Assembly: GCF_004027225.2 (NCBI RefSeq)
Contig: NC_044297.2
Coordinates: forward strand, 4,422,047 to 4,486,046
Source of the DNA: Strigops habroptila
Taxonomy: Eukaryota; Chordata; Aves; Psittaciformes; Psittacidae
Direction of reading: 5' to 3'
Length of the DNA: 64,000 nucleotides
A program made the translations under genes and the position numbers. This document shows positions 50,780-61,707 of this stretch, piece after piece (the stretch's first letter is position 1; each line of letters opens with the position of its first letter). The notes beneath the pieces were generated by a model. The model was given only the letters and a program-made list of their open reading frames with translations. It did no database searches and was not told where the DNA came from.

Positions 50780-53700
50780 TCCTTGTATGTGTTGTGTCAC
50801 TGATGCATTTAAAAGGTTGGTGATGTATTGCACTCATCTTTCAAGCCTGTGTAACAGGGTATGGGATAGTGGTTTCTGTCTCACTGATGTGTTTGGGGGG
50901 AGTAATACAGGGACAAAATTTCTTGGTGGGGCTGTAAAATTTCACAAGGAAATGTTAAAATAATAGATACACTGGTGTTGGAAGTGCTGTGATTTTTGTG
51001 ATGGGTGTCACTGAGCTGTGGTGTGGGCACAAGCTCTTCTTTGCCTGTGGAGAAAAGGAGAAATTTCAACAAACCAATTCAGAAGCAAAATGCAAACATG
51101 GCTTTAAACATTGGTAGGAAGCTGTTCAATGGAAGAATGACTGAGGATGTAGCTGAGACTTGGGGCAATGTCTAAGAATATAAAGGAGCTGTGGTGAGGT
51201 GTTAGAGGGAACAAAATGGGGGGGGAGTTCCCTGTGCTACTTGAATGAGCTGCCTTTCCAAGGTGCTACCCCAAGTTAATGCACTATGGACTGAAGATGC
51301 TAATTTTCTTCTGAAGATTTGTCAAGACCTTTTAAAGTTTTGTGTGTAAGATGAAGAAAGGTCTCATTTGACCAGGCACAAAATAAGAACAGCTCAAAGA
51401 GTAGCAAACCCTGGCAATTCTGAAAGCAACATCCTGCGGCATGAGCCCATTTATTTTCAATCAGCTCAAGTTGCTTAAAATTAAACCTGGTGCTAAGGGC
51501 AAGTTTGAGACTAGGGCTGCAAATTAAACCCTTTTAAATAAGCTCAACCCATGGAACGCCATGTTAGAACACGCATTACATGGGTGCACTGAATATTTTT
51601 GCAGTCAGATGGATTTTTGCATAGGAGTTTGGGTACCTTTTTGTTTTGTACACTGACTTTGTGGCATCGGCTGATTTGCCTTGGTCCTCAATGGTTATGT
51701 TCAGAGAAGAAGGAAGCGTCTACAAAAATTTTAGGGGTGCTTTTCAGAGTTCAAAGAGTTACAAAGAAGATTATGATGGATGAGGTAAGTACTTAAAACA
51801 ATTCTTTCCTTCCACATTTCCAGGAAGAAAAGCAAGAGAAAGAAAAAGAAGCTTTGGTCAAACAATTCAGGAAACAGAGCTTGTATGCATGTGTAATAAA
51901 CCCACTAACTCCTGTTCAGGGAGTTTCAGTGTCATTTCCAAATGCTTTATTCCCTCCCCTACTTTCTTGGGGGGTTTGATGCTTTTTGAGAACAAGAAGA
52001 CAAACACGTAAATTAGTTTTCCCTTTCTTCAATACCATTTTAAGTCTTTCTTTTCGTGTTTTCCTTCTGCTTTTAATGGAGATGTTTCTATGTTGGTTTG
52101 TGCAGACTTAATTTTATAAAGCAGATTTTCTGTCTCCAGGAAGGTGGTGTGGGTTCTTGCAGCACTATGGGCCAGAGACTTGACCATGCTGTTTGCTCAG
52201 TGCTTTTAAAAACTATTGAGGGGCTTGCAGGAGAGCTACTCCTTCTAGTATATGATGCCTTTGGTTCAAACAGCAGAACATGGAGTCTAAGAGATGGTAC
52301 TTGGAATTTCACTTAAGTGCCCCATCAGCAAATGCTTAGTGTGGCACTTCAGTTGGAGAGAGGTGCTGCTCCTACAGAGCAGAAAATCTGTGGTGCGCCA
52401 GGTCAGAACTCACACAGCCATTAAAGCCAAGCCACTCTTACAGAGATTGGCTCATATTAAAACCACTTCCTCATCCTGCCTTCCTCCAAGCACTCTGAGC
52501 ACCTTTTAAATTCTCAATACCTGATCTTGCTTTCTCTTTCATGGTTTTTTCTTTTTTTGTGGGTAAACTTCTCTTCATTCAGTCCTTTGTATCCCTTTCA
52601 CTCCTGTGAAAGCTTGCAGCTCTCCAAAGCGTTGCAGCGGAGATGCTCTCAAACCAGAGTTATACCAGCAAACACATTTCTCCTTGCAGCATATCTCAGC
52701 CCGATCCCCACTCCTTATGTTATTTTTAATGTATTGCAGTTAGAGGAGAGATTTCACAGCTCTGCAGGAAATGTGTGAGTCACAGCAACTAGCTGCAGAG
52801 TGACAAGCTGCAGTGACCGTCCAGCCTGGTCTGTCACCCTGGTCCTACCTTGCTGCTAAGGTAAACTGGTGGGAGGGAGGATGAATTTGCGAGCCCGAGA
52901 TGCTCTGAGGGTTGTGGGGATGCTACTGGCAACCCTTGTTTAACCTTAGAAAATCCAGGCGCTCTCTTTGACGCAATGCAGTAAAAGCAGGCAGAGGGAG
53001 ACAGGGTAGAAACTTTAACCCAAGTTGCAGATGCAAGTAAAGCCGCGGGTCTGTCCCTCAGTTTTCTCTTGCTGTTTGAGCACATGGGGTTTAGATCATG
53101 CCGAGAGCTCATCACGGGGAAGACAAATAGAAGGAGGTCCTGAATGCTTTTCTTAAGATACACATCCACACACTTCCCTTCCGCTCAGCAAGAGGAAAAC
53201 TTGTCCAGGTACAATACCCAGATTCTAGGAATTTACCTTCTGATAACTAAATAATTGACAATTCATCATCTGGAAGGATTAGTTAAGGGTAGTTTAATCC
53301 TGAGCAGAGAAGGAAGAAAGCCCACATGGGAATGGGAAAAGCACAGACCCTGATGCCGGGAGAAGATTCTAGTGCCTGACTCAGCTCCCTGGCAAACGCA
53401 ACCTATTTGTGTTTTGTAACACTTCCAACTTTGTTTCCACCTGGAATTTAGTTCTGGGATGCTGAAAACGTCTTAATTGTAGCATTTCCACAACCCAGTA
53501 TGGTGAAAAGATCCTGTTCTAGAGCCTTCCGGCTCCTGAAGTCACAGGGGTCTCAGTAGCCCGCCTTAAATAATGCTCATAAATCCTCATAGTCACTTCC
53601 TTTAATTATTGTTTTTCCATTCATGGAGTCTTTTGATATTGATTCATGAACTTCTGTGTCTGAAAGTAATTAATCCCTTCACTGGTTATGCAGAGTCTGA

Positions 53701-56240
53701 AGAAATAATTGGTGCAGAACAGGAAAATAACATACTATTTATGCATCTCTGCCCTGGAATTATGCTGTCTTCTGAAACTGTTTGACTGCAGATGTCAGTA
53801 GACAAAACCTCTTGGCAACACTAAATATTAATGGGTTCTTATAGTTTTATAAATATTTAGAAATGCATTAACCACTTGCTTATTTCTCTTAGGATTTGAT
53901 AGAAACATTTGCAGTGGGAAATAGGCTAAACTCACAGATTTATTTTGTGTATTAAAGCAGAGAAAAAACCTGCAGTTGTGGGTAATAACTAAAGGCTGTG
54001 ATATGTTTTGGATGGAATAAGGGGGGAAACGAGGATATTTTGAAATACCCTATGCCACTGGGTAGCCTGGATTTTGCCTTCTACATAGGGCATGCAGTGA
54101 ATTCCCAGAAACATTCAGGAAAGTTGATGTACCCTGGGCAGAAGTGTGGATACAGCTGCCTTGTACGGGAAACTGTGATCCTGGTTGGGCTGCCTGTGTG
54201 CAAGGAGAATTGAAGCAACATGAAGAACAATCTCTAGATCCTTGTGGCTGTATTCTACCAGGGCTAAAAGGAATAGCATGAAAAACAGCAAACCAGCCTG
54301 GGATCGCAGCTGCACCCATGTAAGCCCATGCTAGCAGTGCTCTTGAGCTGACATCAACATTTAATTCACCACACAAGGTGACCCTTCTTCCTCTTGATGC
54401 TGAAGGTGCCTGACTTTCTGTGCTGAGGGGTGCTCACCCACTGACTCAGCAGGTTGTGGCGTTTTAGCAGATTATAGAATTTATTTGGAAGCACATAAAC
54501 AGAAAGTTTTATGTTAAATATTGGTCTCTGGTTTAGTTTTTGGGTTTAGTGGTGGTGCTCTCCTGAAAATTTTAATTAGACCCAAGAGACAAAGAGCTTC
54601 GATCCTTACAAACCATTGGGCATTTCTGTATTTTAACATAACTCGGTGCAAACGCTTCCTGACAATAGGTGACTGTGACTGGGCTACCTCTTATTCATAA
54701 AGATACAGCTATTTTTCTGTCACATACACATGTAACTTTCACAAATAAGCTCTCTACAGAGAAGCTGCCATTTAATTTGCTAACCCTGCTCTAATTAAAC
54801 GTCACTCAAGCAGCAAGCTGTTGAGCACAGATTTCCATTGTTGATATCAGCAGGAGAAACAGTCATTACTTTGCTGTACAAAGACATTCAGCTTTATTAG
54901 AAAGGCTTATCTGCTGTGGACTTTCTTGCAGTTTCTCCAGTGAAGAACATGCAGAACCCTTTCAATTAGAAACTACTTGATCTTCAATTATCAATAGGGG
55001 AAAGGATTGGAAGGCATATGTGAGTTGCAGATTTTGATCAGACCCTCAATTATTCAGCAGATTTCAGGACAGTCCATGTAGTGAACAGGCTTAAAAGTGA
55101 TATGCATTTCTTTGCTAGTTGTGGGAGTTAAGGCAGTAGGTGTGTTCTTCATTTTCCTTTTGAAACATGATAAAAATAATCACAATATTAATCCTGTAAT
55201 AAGATATATCAGTTCCCCAAATTGGGGTTGGAGCCTTCCTCTTTTTCCCTTTGTTTTATTTGTCTCCATTTATTTTCCATGTAGTGGGATTTTAGAAGGC
55301 CCTTTAACAGGCTTTCTTCTTAATAAAGCTGACTGGGAAGTGGCAGTAGACAAAGGCCAATGATTCCTTTCTACTGGAAATTTAAAAACGCTTTGATTTG
55401 GTTTTATCTGTCAATCACACCAGGTATAATCTGAGCCTGACCCAGCCTCAGTTCAGGCTCTGGAAGGGTCTCATTTCTACAGCCATTTTCAAATGGACAG
55501 ATATGTAAAAAATTAGTTCAGAATATTTTTGATCCATGATTCCAGTAAAAGACAGTTTCCTTTTTCCAGGAATTTGCTTGCTCTCAATTTTGGAATTTTG
55601 TGTTTAGAAGCAGATTGCACTTACTGGCCATTGGAGACTGATAACCGATAAAGATGTTCCCATATAATTAAGGCAGGAGGGGAAAAATAATCAGAAGCCA
55701 CCCCATTTTGATGAACACAGGGTGTCTTGGTTGACTTAATGGATCTTTGCACACTTAAGCGACAAACAGGTCAGACAGGCACTCCTCACAGGAAAAATCA
55801 AGGAATAGTCTGGAAATCACACCTTTAAGGCTCTCCTTGCACATTGAGACTGGTGTGTAAGGAGGAAAATTACACTTGCAGCAGTTTAACATTTTCACCC
55901 TTAGTAAAGCAGGATTGCTCAGATGTGAGCAGCACATGGCTCAGAGACCTTTCCATTGCTAGCAAAAGGAATTGCAGCCTCTCTAAGCACCTAAAAGGCC
56001 AGGCAGGAGACTTTAATAGATTCCTCTTTACTACAGAAAGATGGGATATGGATCTTATCTATTTGCTTAAACCAGCTCAGCTATGTGTTTTATTACAGGA
56101 AATTTGTTCATATATCCAATTCAAACTTGTTTTCTAAATGAGGACACCAAGCAACTTATCAACCCATGCAAGTGTGTTCCTGTTGAGGACAGCGTATCAA
56201 ACATCAGGGAAGGATCCAAGTTGGAAAAAAGTCACCAGAC
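50780..56240. other. NEFL-NEFM tail-to-tail spacer, no gene recognised
   Basis: About 5.5 kb between the 3' ends of the two convergent genes. It is AT-rich with open frames of 111 codons or fewer, none recognisable. It has a G8 run at about 51219-51226 and a further AATAAA (51895) that could end a long NEFL transcript. No transposon is obvious. Confidence 0.6.
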
Positions 56241-56263
56241 AAGTCTTGTTTTCAGTATTGACC

Positions 56264-56269
56264 TTTATT
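56264..56269 (-). terminator. NEFM: NEFM poly(A) signal
   Basis: The minus strand reads AATAAA (plus TTTATT) about 560 nt beyond the stop codon, followed by TG-rich sequence on the minus strand (acttgtctggtg). Cleavage would fall near 56240-56250. A second AATAAA overlaps the stop codon itself (56824-56829) but lies too early to be a likely main site. Confidence 0.75.
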
Positions 56270-56825
56270 GAGCAAGAACTGCTGTGACTTTTACATCAAA
56301 CAACAAAAGGTTGCGTACTGTGCATGTCAACTAGGTTCTCCCATGAGCAAAAGTCCACCCTAAATTGCACCAGTGAGGTAAACATAATTATTTATAAGTA
56401 GCTTTTTTTTTAAGGCTAGGAGAGTTCTGGTTCTCATGAATATTCTATGACTGTTTTCTGTTTGTCTTTTTGGCTCAGTTGGTTCTTTGCATAATACATC
56501 TTAAGTCATTCCTCAGATATGTCCCTCCAACAGCTCAGGAGATTCAAAAGCTTCCTCTGCACATTTCATCTCATGCACTATTATAGTAGTATTTTTTGTA
56601 GAGCCCCAAGCTCTGTGGAGGGAGCACATCTTGAGCCTGCATGCATTCCCCCCCCCTCCCCTTTATATTGCACAAAAAAGTAAAATACTGTGTGTCTGGA
56701 GCCTCCATGAGAGAACCCGTTCTGCTTTGAAGCCGTCACTCACATGCATTTTGCAGCTGTCATATGGCTTAACCTTTTGCACCGACCCAAGCTCTTGAGT
56801 TTTGTTTAACTTAGCTATGATTTAT

Positions 56826-58215
56826 TTATTCAGCCTCTTTAATCTCCTTTACTACAGCATGTGAAGTAACTTTCTCCACTTTCTTGGTGGACACTAATTT
56901 CTCCTCAAAGCTTTCTTCATGTTCCTCTACCTTCTGAGTGACTGTCACTGACTTTGTGATATATGTGGTTGTACTGTCCCCACCTTCACCAGTGATTTTC
57001 TCTGCTTTTTTGGTTACTACTATTTTCTCACCCTTATCATCAATTGGGCTCACATCTAGGCCATTAGTGACAACTCCCTTGTCTTCCTCCTCAACCTCCT
57101 TCTCTTTGGATTCCTCCTGTTCCTTTTTCTCCTCCACCTCACCATTCACTGCAATGTCTTCTTTCCTGGACTCCTTCTCTACCTCTGCACTAATCTTGGT
57201 TACCTTTGTGACAGTGACGGTCTCCTCCACCACAGCCTTCCCATCTTTGACCGGGGAGGCCGGCTTCTCTGGGGAGCGTGGCTTCTCCGGAGAGGCTGGT
57301 TTCTCTGGAGAGCGGGGCTTCTCTGGAGTCGCTGGTTTCTCTGGAGAACGGGGCTTCTCTGGAGAACGGGGCTTCTCCGGAGTCGCTGGCTTCTCTGGGG
57401 AGCGGGGCTTCTCCGGCGTCACCGGCTTCTCCGGGGCCACTGCCTTCTCTGGGGTTGCAGGCTTCTCTGGTGTCACAGGCTTCTCCGGGGTTGCTGCCTT
57501 GTCTGGAGAGGTTACCTTTGGTGTCGCTGGCTTCTCTGGAGATGCTGCTTTTTCTTCCTCCTTGGCTGGTTTCTCAACAACTTTCTCCACCTTCTGTTCT
57601 TTTCCTGCTTCTGCGGCTGGTTCTTTCTGGGCAGCCTTGGCTGGCTCCGTTACAGGAGATTTAGGGGGGGACTTAGGGGGCGACTTTGCAGGAGGCGATT
57701 TGGCCTTCTCTACCTTTGCTGCTGCTACCTCTTCAGCTTTGCCCTTGGCCTCAGCTTCCTCACCCTCTTCCTCAGCCTCCTCCCCTTCTTCCTTTTCCTC
57801 TATTTCTTCTTTTTCAGAACCTCCTTCTTCTGCTGCATCAGATTTTGCAGCTTCTTCTTCCTCCTCAGCTTCTTCTTCCTTCTCTTCTTCCTCAGCTGCT
57901 TCTTCTGCAGCAGCCTTCTCTTCTTCCTCTGCAGCTGCTTCTTCTGCTTTTTCTTCCTCCTGGGCCTTGACTGCTATTTCTTCTGCAATAGCTGCTAGGG
58001 CATCTTCCATTTCAGACTTTTCATCTTCTACTTTCGTCTCTTCAATGATTTCTTCTACAAACTTGTGCTGGACCTTCAGCTTTGGTGGTTCAATTTTTGT
58101 TTTCTGAATTTTAGTGGATGCTATTGTGACTGATGGTTGCCTGTGTGTGAATACAGGTCCAGTAATGCTTCCAGAGAAGGCACTGAATCTTGTCTCTTCG
58201 CCCTCCAGTAGCTTC
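56826..58215 (-). CDS. NEFM: NEFM exon 3 (rod end and whole tail)
   Basis: A 1390-nt exon following acceptor ...CTGATTCCTTTAG. It holds [16 protein letters not shown], the conserved [20 protein letters not shown] block, Glu-rich segments, the Lys-Ser-Pro and [S/T]PEK repeats, and the conserved C-terminus ending KEIKEAE then TAA (56828-56826). Ser/Thr-Pro sites are targets of proline-directed kinases (CDK5, ERK, GSK3 in mammals). The single large tail exon is typical of NEFM. The long plus-strand open frame over this exon is a shadow of the repetitive tail. Confidence 0.98.
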
Positions 58216-61129
58216 CTAAAGGAATCAGAAGGAGAAAAAATGAGCATAGAAACCAAACGTAAGGGACAGGTATTAATTGTTTCCCTGTCAGCAGGATGAA
58301 ACCAGCTTGTATATGGGATATGCTAGAGCTGATCAGCATAATCCATCCCTTACAGTCCCAGTTCAGCTTTCCTTGAATCTGCTCTTTTGCAAAATTCATA
58401 CTCAGCAAACAGCTTTTAGCTTGGTTTAAATGTGGCAAGTGTAACACCTTCAGCTGATGCACTGAAATTCATCCTTAAAGTCAAAAGCTTTATTACGGCA
58501 TAAGTCAGTGCAGAGTATGGCAAAGTAATTAACTGTATTGGATGCATTAGGACTTCAAGAAACAGAATTTGGCCCAGCCCACAGACCCAGATGTGGCTGA
58601 GACATTCAGAGCCATTTAGGGCATATTCAAGGCCAGGTTGGGCAGGGCTTGGAGCAACTGGTCTAGTGGAAGGTGACCTTGCCCGTGGCAGGGGGTTGGA
58701 ACTGGATGAGCTTTAAGGTCCCTTTCAACCCAAACTGGTCTGTGATTCTATGATATATCCTAACTCAATAGTTTGGGCATCCATCTTTCTTGTGCACCTA
58801 TGAGAGCTGAAGAGACTTTTGTTCTGCTAGCTTGGGCAGCAAACAGCTGTAGAGCCTGGGGTATCTGTGTGTTTGAACAAGCTGAGGAATGTAAGCAGAG
58901 CTGGAGATGAGGTTTTTGGTTTTGCTTTTCTGATATTCAAATGCATGTTTTTCATCTAAGCCTGTGACCCAGAAATATCAGCAGTTCTCTGATGGGAGTT
59001 CTAAAGGGATGCAAAGGAGACTAGAACAACCTGCCAGGTGATGGCAATAGCAAGCAACGTTCCTGCTCCAGACGAGAGTGGATGCCTTTAAAAGTTGAGG
59101 AAGAAAAGCAAAAGTGTTTGTGACAGACAGACGAGCACTCCCTGCTAGAAACCATGATCAAGAAAGTGCACTGTCTCTCCCCGGTGAGAAAAGGGAGTTG
59201 AGGTGACAAGCACCACTTGCTTGGCATATGCAAAGAAAACGGGGATTAAAAATAAGCTTGTCTTTTGCTGCATCTTCTGCTCCTGTAAACAAGGACAGAC
59301 TGCGGCACACGGTGCCACTGCACTGAGTCACACTGTCCTGTGCCCACTGAGCTTATAGGGAGCATTGGCAGGGAGCTGGTCCCTAAGGAACCCAGGGCTC
59401 CTCCTGCAAACACTCCTTGGGTCTGCAGAGATTCTGAAATGGTTGTAATTTAGTCGAGCCCCAATTTCACTGCATGCAGACACTTCTCATCCATGGCAAG
59501 GTTCCCCACACCAGCAGCATCTGCAGTGCTATTAATATTCCAGACATGTCCGCAATGATCCTACTGTACCTGTATGCAGCAATTTCGATGTCCAGGGCCA
59601 TCTTGACATTGAGGAGGTCCTGGTATTCCCTCAAGTGACGTGCCATTTCCCACTTTGTTCCTCTAAGCTCATTCTCCAGCTGATGAATCGTGTCCTGCAA
59701 TGGAAAACACAGAAAACCTCTTTGACACAGACATAAACCTCATGCAGAACCAGTGCAAAAGTTCTCAAAGACTTTCAGAAACTCTTTCTGCCACTTTGAG
59801 AGGTGGTGGTGATACCAGAGCAGAACCTACTCGGGTCCCACTGCCCTCCCCAGCACCTCCATCCCCTGCGGCCAGTCCGGGGGGGTTCAGCCCTCGGGGC
59901 GCACCCCCCCAGCCCCGCACCCAGCCCTCAGAGGGGACGATAACAGCCTTCGGGGTGTCCCCCAGCCCCACATCCAGCCCCCTGGCGGGACCGGCATCAG
60001 GCACCCCGCCCCTGTCGCCGCCCGAACGGCGTTCGGCGCAGCCCGGGCCGCCCCCCCTCCCCGGTACCTGGTAGGTGGTGAGGTCGTTGTTGTGACGCTC
60101 CTCGATGTCACTGAGCTGCCGCTCCAGCGACTCCTTGGTGCCGCGCACAGACTCCAGCTCGATGCTCTTGGACTGGAGCTGCCGGCGGTACTCGGCGATC
60201 TCCTCCTTGGCGGAGCGGATGGCCTCCTTGTTCTGCTCGGCCGCCTCCGTCAGCTTGGCGTAGCGGCACTTGAACCACTCCTCGGCCTGGTGCATGTTGT
60301 GGTCGGACTGGCACTCCAGCTGGGCGCGGATCTCCTTCAGCGCCGTGGTGAGGTCGGTCTTCAGGTAGTCCTTCCTCTCCACCGTGGCATGGGACGCCTG
60401 CAGCTGCGCCAGCAGCTCGGCCACCTCCTCCTCGTGGTTACCCCGCAGGAAGGCCACCTCGTCCTGCAGCGACTGCACCTTCTTATCCAGCTCCGCCCGC
60501 ATCAGCGAGGCCTCCTCCATCTCCTTGCGCAGGGCGCGGATGGTGGCCTCAGTCTCGTCGCGCAGCCGCGCCTCATCCTCGAAGCGCTCCCGCAGGCGCT
60601 GGATGTCCTCCTCGATGTGCTCCGAATCCAGCTGGATCTGCGCTTTCTCATGGCTCACCTGCTCCAGGGCCCCGCGCAGCTCCCGCAGCTCCTGCTCATA
60701 GGCATCGCTCAGTTGCGCCCGCCCGGCGTGTTTCTGCCGCAGCGCCGCCAGCTCCGCCTCTATCTCCTTGTTCTGCTGCTCCAGGTAATGCACCTTTTCG
60801 ATGTACCCGGCGAAGCGGTCGTTCAGCCCCTGCAGCTGCTCTTTCTCGTTAGAACGACTCAGCTTCAGCTCCGCCGCGCCATTCAGCAGCGAGGACTGGC
60901 TCACGTCCAGACTCTCGGCTGAGCTCAGCACTGTGGAGCCGTAGACAGCCCGCGGGACCCCCAGGTTTGGGCGCTTGTAGGAGGAGGACACGGTGCTGCC
61001 CGAGCCCCGCGACCACGACTGCGAGCGGAAGCCGCTGGACGGAGAGGCGCTGGCGCGGCTATAGGTGGCCCGGGTCTCGGTCACCCGGCGGTACGAGGGG
61101 TTGCCCAGGGGCTCCATGGTGTAGCTCAT
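56826..61129 (-). CDS. NEFM: Neurofilament medium polypeptide (NF-M), 3 coding exons, 858 aa
   Basis: Exons on the minus strand are 61129-60068, 59694-59570 and 58215-56826. The joined length is 2577 nt including TAA, with GT-AG borders. NF-M joins NF-L in axonal filaments and supplies the phosphorylated side-arm that sets axon calibre. It has a Ser/Arg-rich head (1 to about 98, start [20 protein letters not shown]), a rod from [19 protein letters not shown] (102-120) to [15 protein letters not shown] (about 391-405), and a tail of about 450 residues. The tail has Glu-rich blocks (about 480-555), a KSPP cluster (about 565-587), [S/T]PEK hexapeptides (about 620-720) and a conserved end ([24 protein letters not shown] region). 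Length agrees with my recollection of chicken NF-M. Mammalian NF-M instead carries longer KSPVEEK-type repeats. Confidence 0.98.
57253..57543 (-). repeat. NEFM: NF-M tail hexapeptide repeat ([S/T]PEKP[A/R/V])
   Basis: About 16 consecutive six-residue (18-nt) units on the minus strand, such as [18 protein letters not shown] and APEKPV, with a few degenerate ones (TSPDKA, TPEKAV). The array spans residues roughly 620-720. Each unit offers one Ser/Thr-Pro phospho-site next to lysine. Near-identical 18-nt units make copy number prone to change by slippage or unequal exchange. Confidence 0.92.
58216..59569 (-). other. NEFM: NEFM intron 2
   Basis: A 1354-bp intron with donor GTACAG (59569-59564). 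It contains a CR1 3' fragment at about 58620-58755 in the opposite orientation to the gene. No other feature is recognised. Confidence 0.93.
58620..58755 (+). mobile_element. CR1 LINE fragment, 3' end
   Basis: The plus strand has 'ttcaaggccaggttggg', 'ggagcaactggtctagtgga', 'ctggatgagctttaaggtcc' and the CR1 terminal 'gtgattctatga' at about 58741-58752. It is a short, heavily 5'-truncated copy of the same family type as the one at 8385-8694, inserted antisense in NEFM intron 2. Confidence 0.92.
59570..59694 (-). CDS. NEFM: NEFM exon 2 (coil 2, 125 nt)
   Basis: Encodes [20 protein letters not shown] through EIAAYR (residues 355-396, the last codon split), after an acceptor ...CATTGCAG. Same length and phase as NEFL exon 2. 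Includes the end of coil 2 leading to the helix-termination motif. Confidence 0.98.
59695..60067 (-). other. NEFM: NEFM intron 1
   Basis: A short 373-bp GC-rich intron with donor GTACCGGGG (60067 downward). The exon 1 frame remains open through most of it. It belongs to the same CpG-dense domain as exon 1. Confidence 0.93.
60068..61129 (-). CDS. NEFM: NEFM exon 1 (head and most of the rod)
   Basis: Exactly 354 codons from ATG at 61129-61127 to ...NNDLTTYQ before the donor. The start is chosen because MSYT...[12 protein letters not shown] is the family N-terminus and lies about 35 nt after the start site expected from the TATA box. The frame is open for another 339 codons upstream, but that part is promoter DNA. 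It covers the head, coils 1A and 1B, and part of coil 2. CpG-rich. Confidence 0.98.
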
Positions 61130-61240
61130 GGTGGGGCACTCGGGGGTGGCGGGCGGCGGCGCGGCGCTACTTCGGCAGCCGCTGCCCCTTATATAGCCCC
61201 GCCGGGCGAGTGCGGGGCGGCCCCACACGTGTGCGGGGGG
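61130..61240 (-). promoter_or_regulatory. NEFM: NEFM core promoter: TATA box and E-box palindrome
   Basis: The minus strand reads CTATATAAGG with TATATAA at 61195-61189, placing the start site near 61164 and leaving a 5' UTR of about 35 nt. About 30 bp further upstream lies the palindrome CACACGTGTG (61224-61233), containing the E-box CACGTG, flanked by GC boxes (GGGGCGG/CCGCCCC). TATA-type promoters are known for neurofilament genes. The E-box binder cannot be told from sequence. Confidence 0.85.
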
Positions 61241-61312
61241 CGGAAACCCCCCGCCCCGGACCCGCCTCTCGGACCCACCTCCCCGCCCGCGCCCCTGCCC
61301 CGGTTCTTCGCG

Positions 61313-61638
61313 TCCCTCCCCTCTTCCCGCTCCCCCTTCTCGGCCCCCAGCCCCTGACGCCCCCCGATACCCCTTCCCCATTCCCCCTTCCCCCTCTTCC
61401 GTTCCCCCTTCCCACTGCTCCTCTTTCCCTATTTCCCCTTTCCCCCTCGCCCCGCTCCCTCCTTCCCCCCCCACTCTCCCTTTCCCTGGTCCTTCCCTCT
61501 TGCCCCCTCTCCTTTCTCTCCCCTTCCCTAGGCCATCACCCTCCTTCTGTTCTTTATTATTTCTTTCTTTTAATTTCTTTATTTTTTTCTTTCCTTTCTC
61601 GCTTTTCTCTCTTTTTTTCTTGCTTATCCCTCCCGCAG
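61313..61638. repeat. Long polypyrimidine tract upstream of NEFM
   Basis: About 325 bp in which the plus strand is overwhelmingly C and T (C-rich to 61520, T-rich from 61548), so the NEFM sense strand is a purine tract. It begins about 150 bp upstream of the NEFM start site. Such mirror-like tracts can form triplex (H-DNA). It ends with an acceptor-like ...TATCCCTCCCGCAG on the plus strand. Confidence 0.8.
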
Positions 61639-61707
61639 CGGAACGCAGTGCCGCTACCGGGCCGCTGCCGGGGGCGGTGGAGCGGCGCCCGGCGGAGCCC
61701 GCAGGGT

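Noticed and set aside
56938-58107. 389-codon plus-strand frame over the NEFM tail (Ser/Phe/Gly repeats)
   Set aside because: The apparent GFSGE-like repeat is just the reverse complement of the [S/T]PEK repeat. The minus strand carries the real, conserved NF-M tail.
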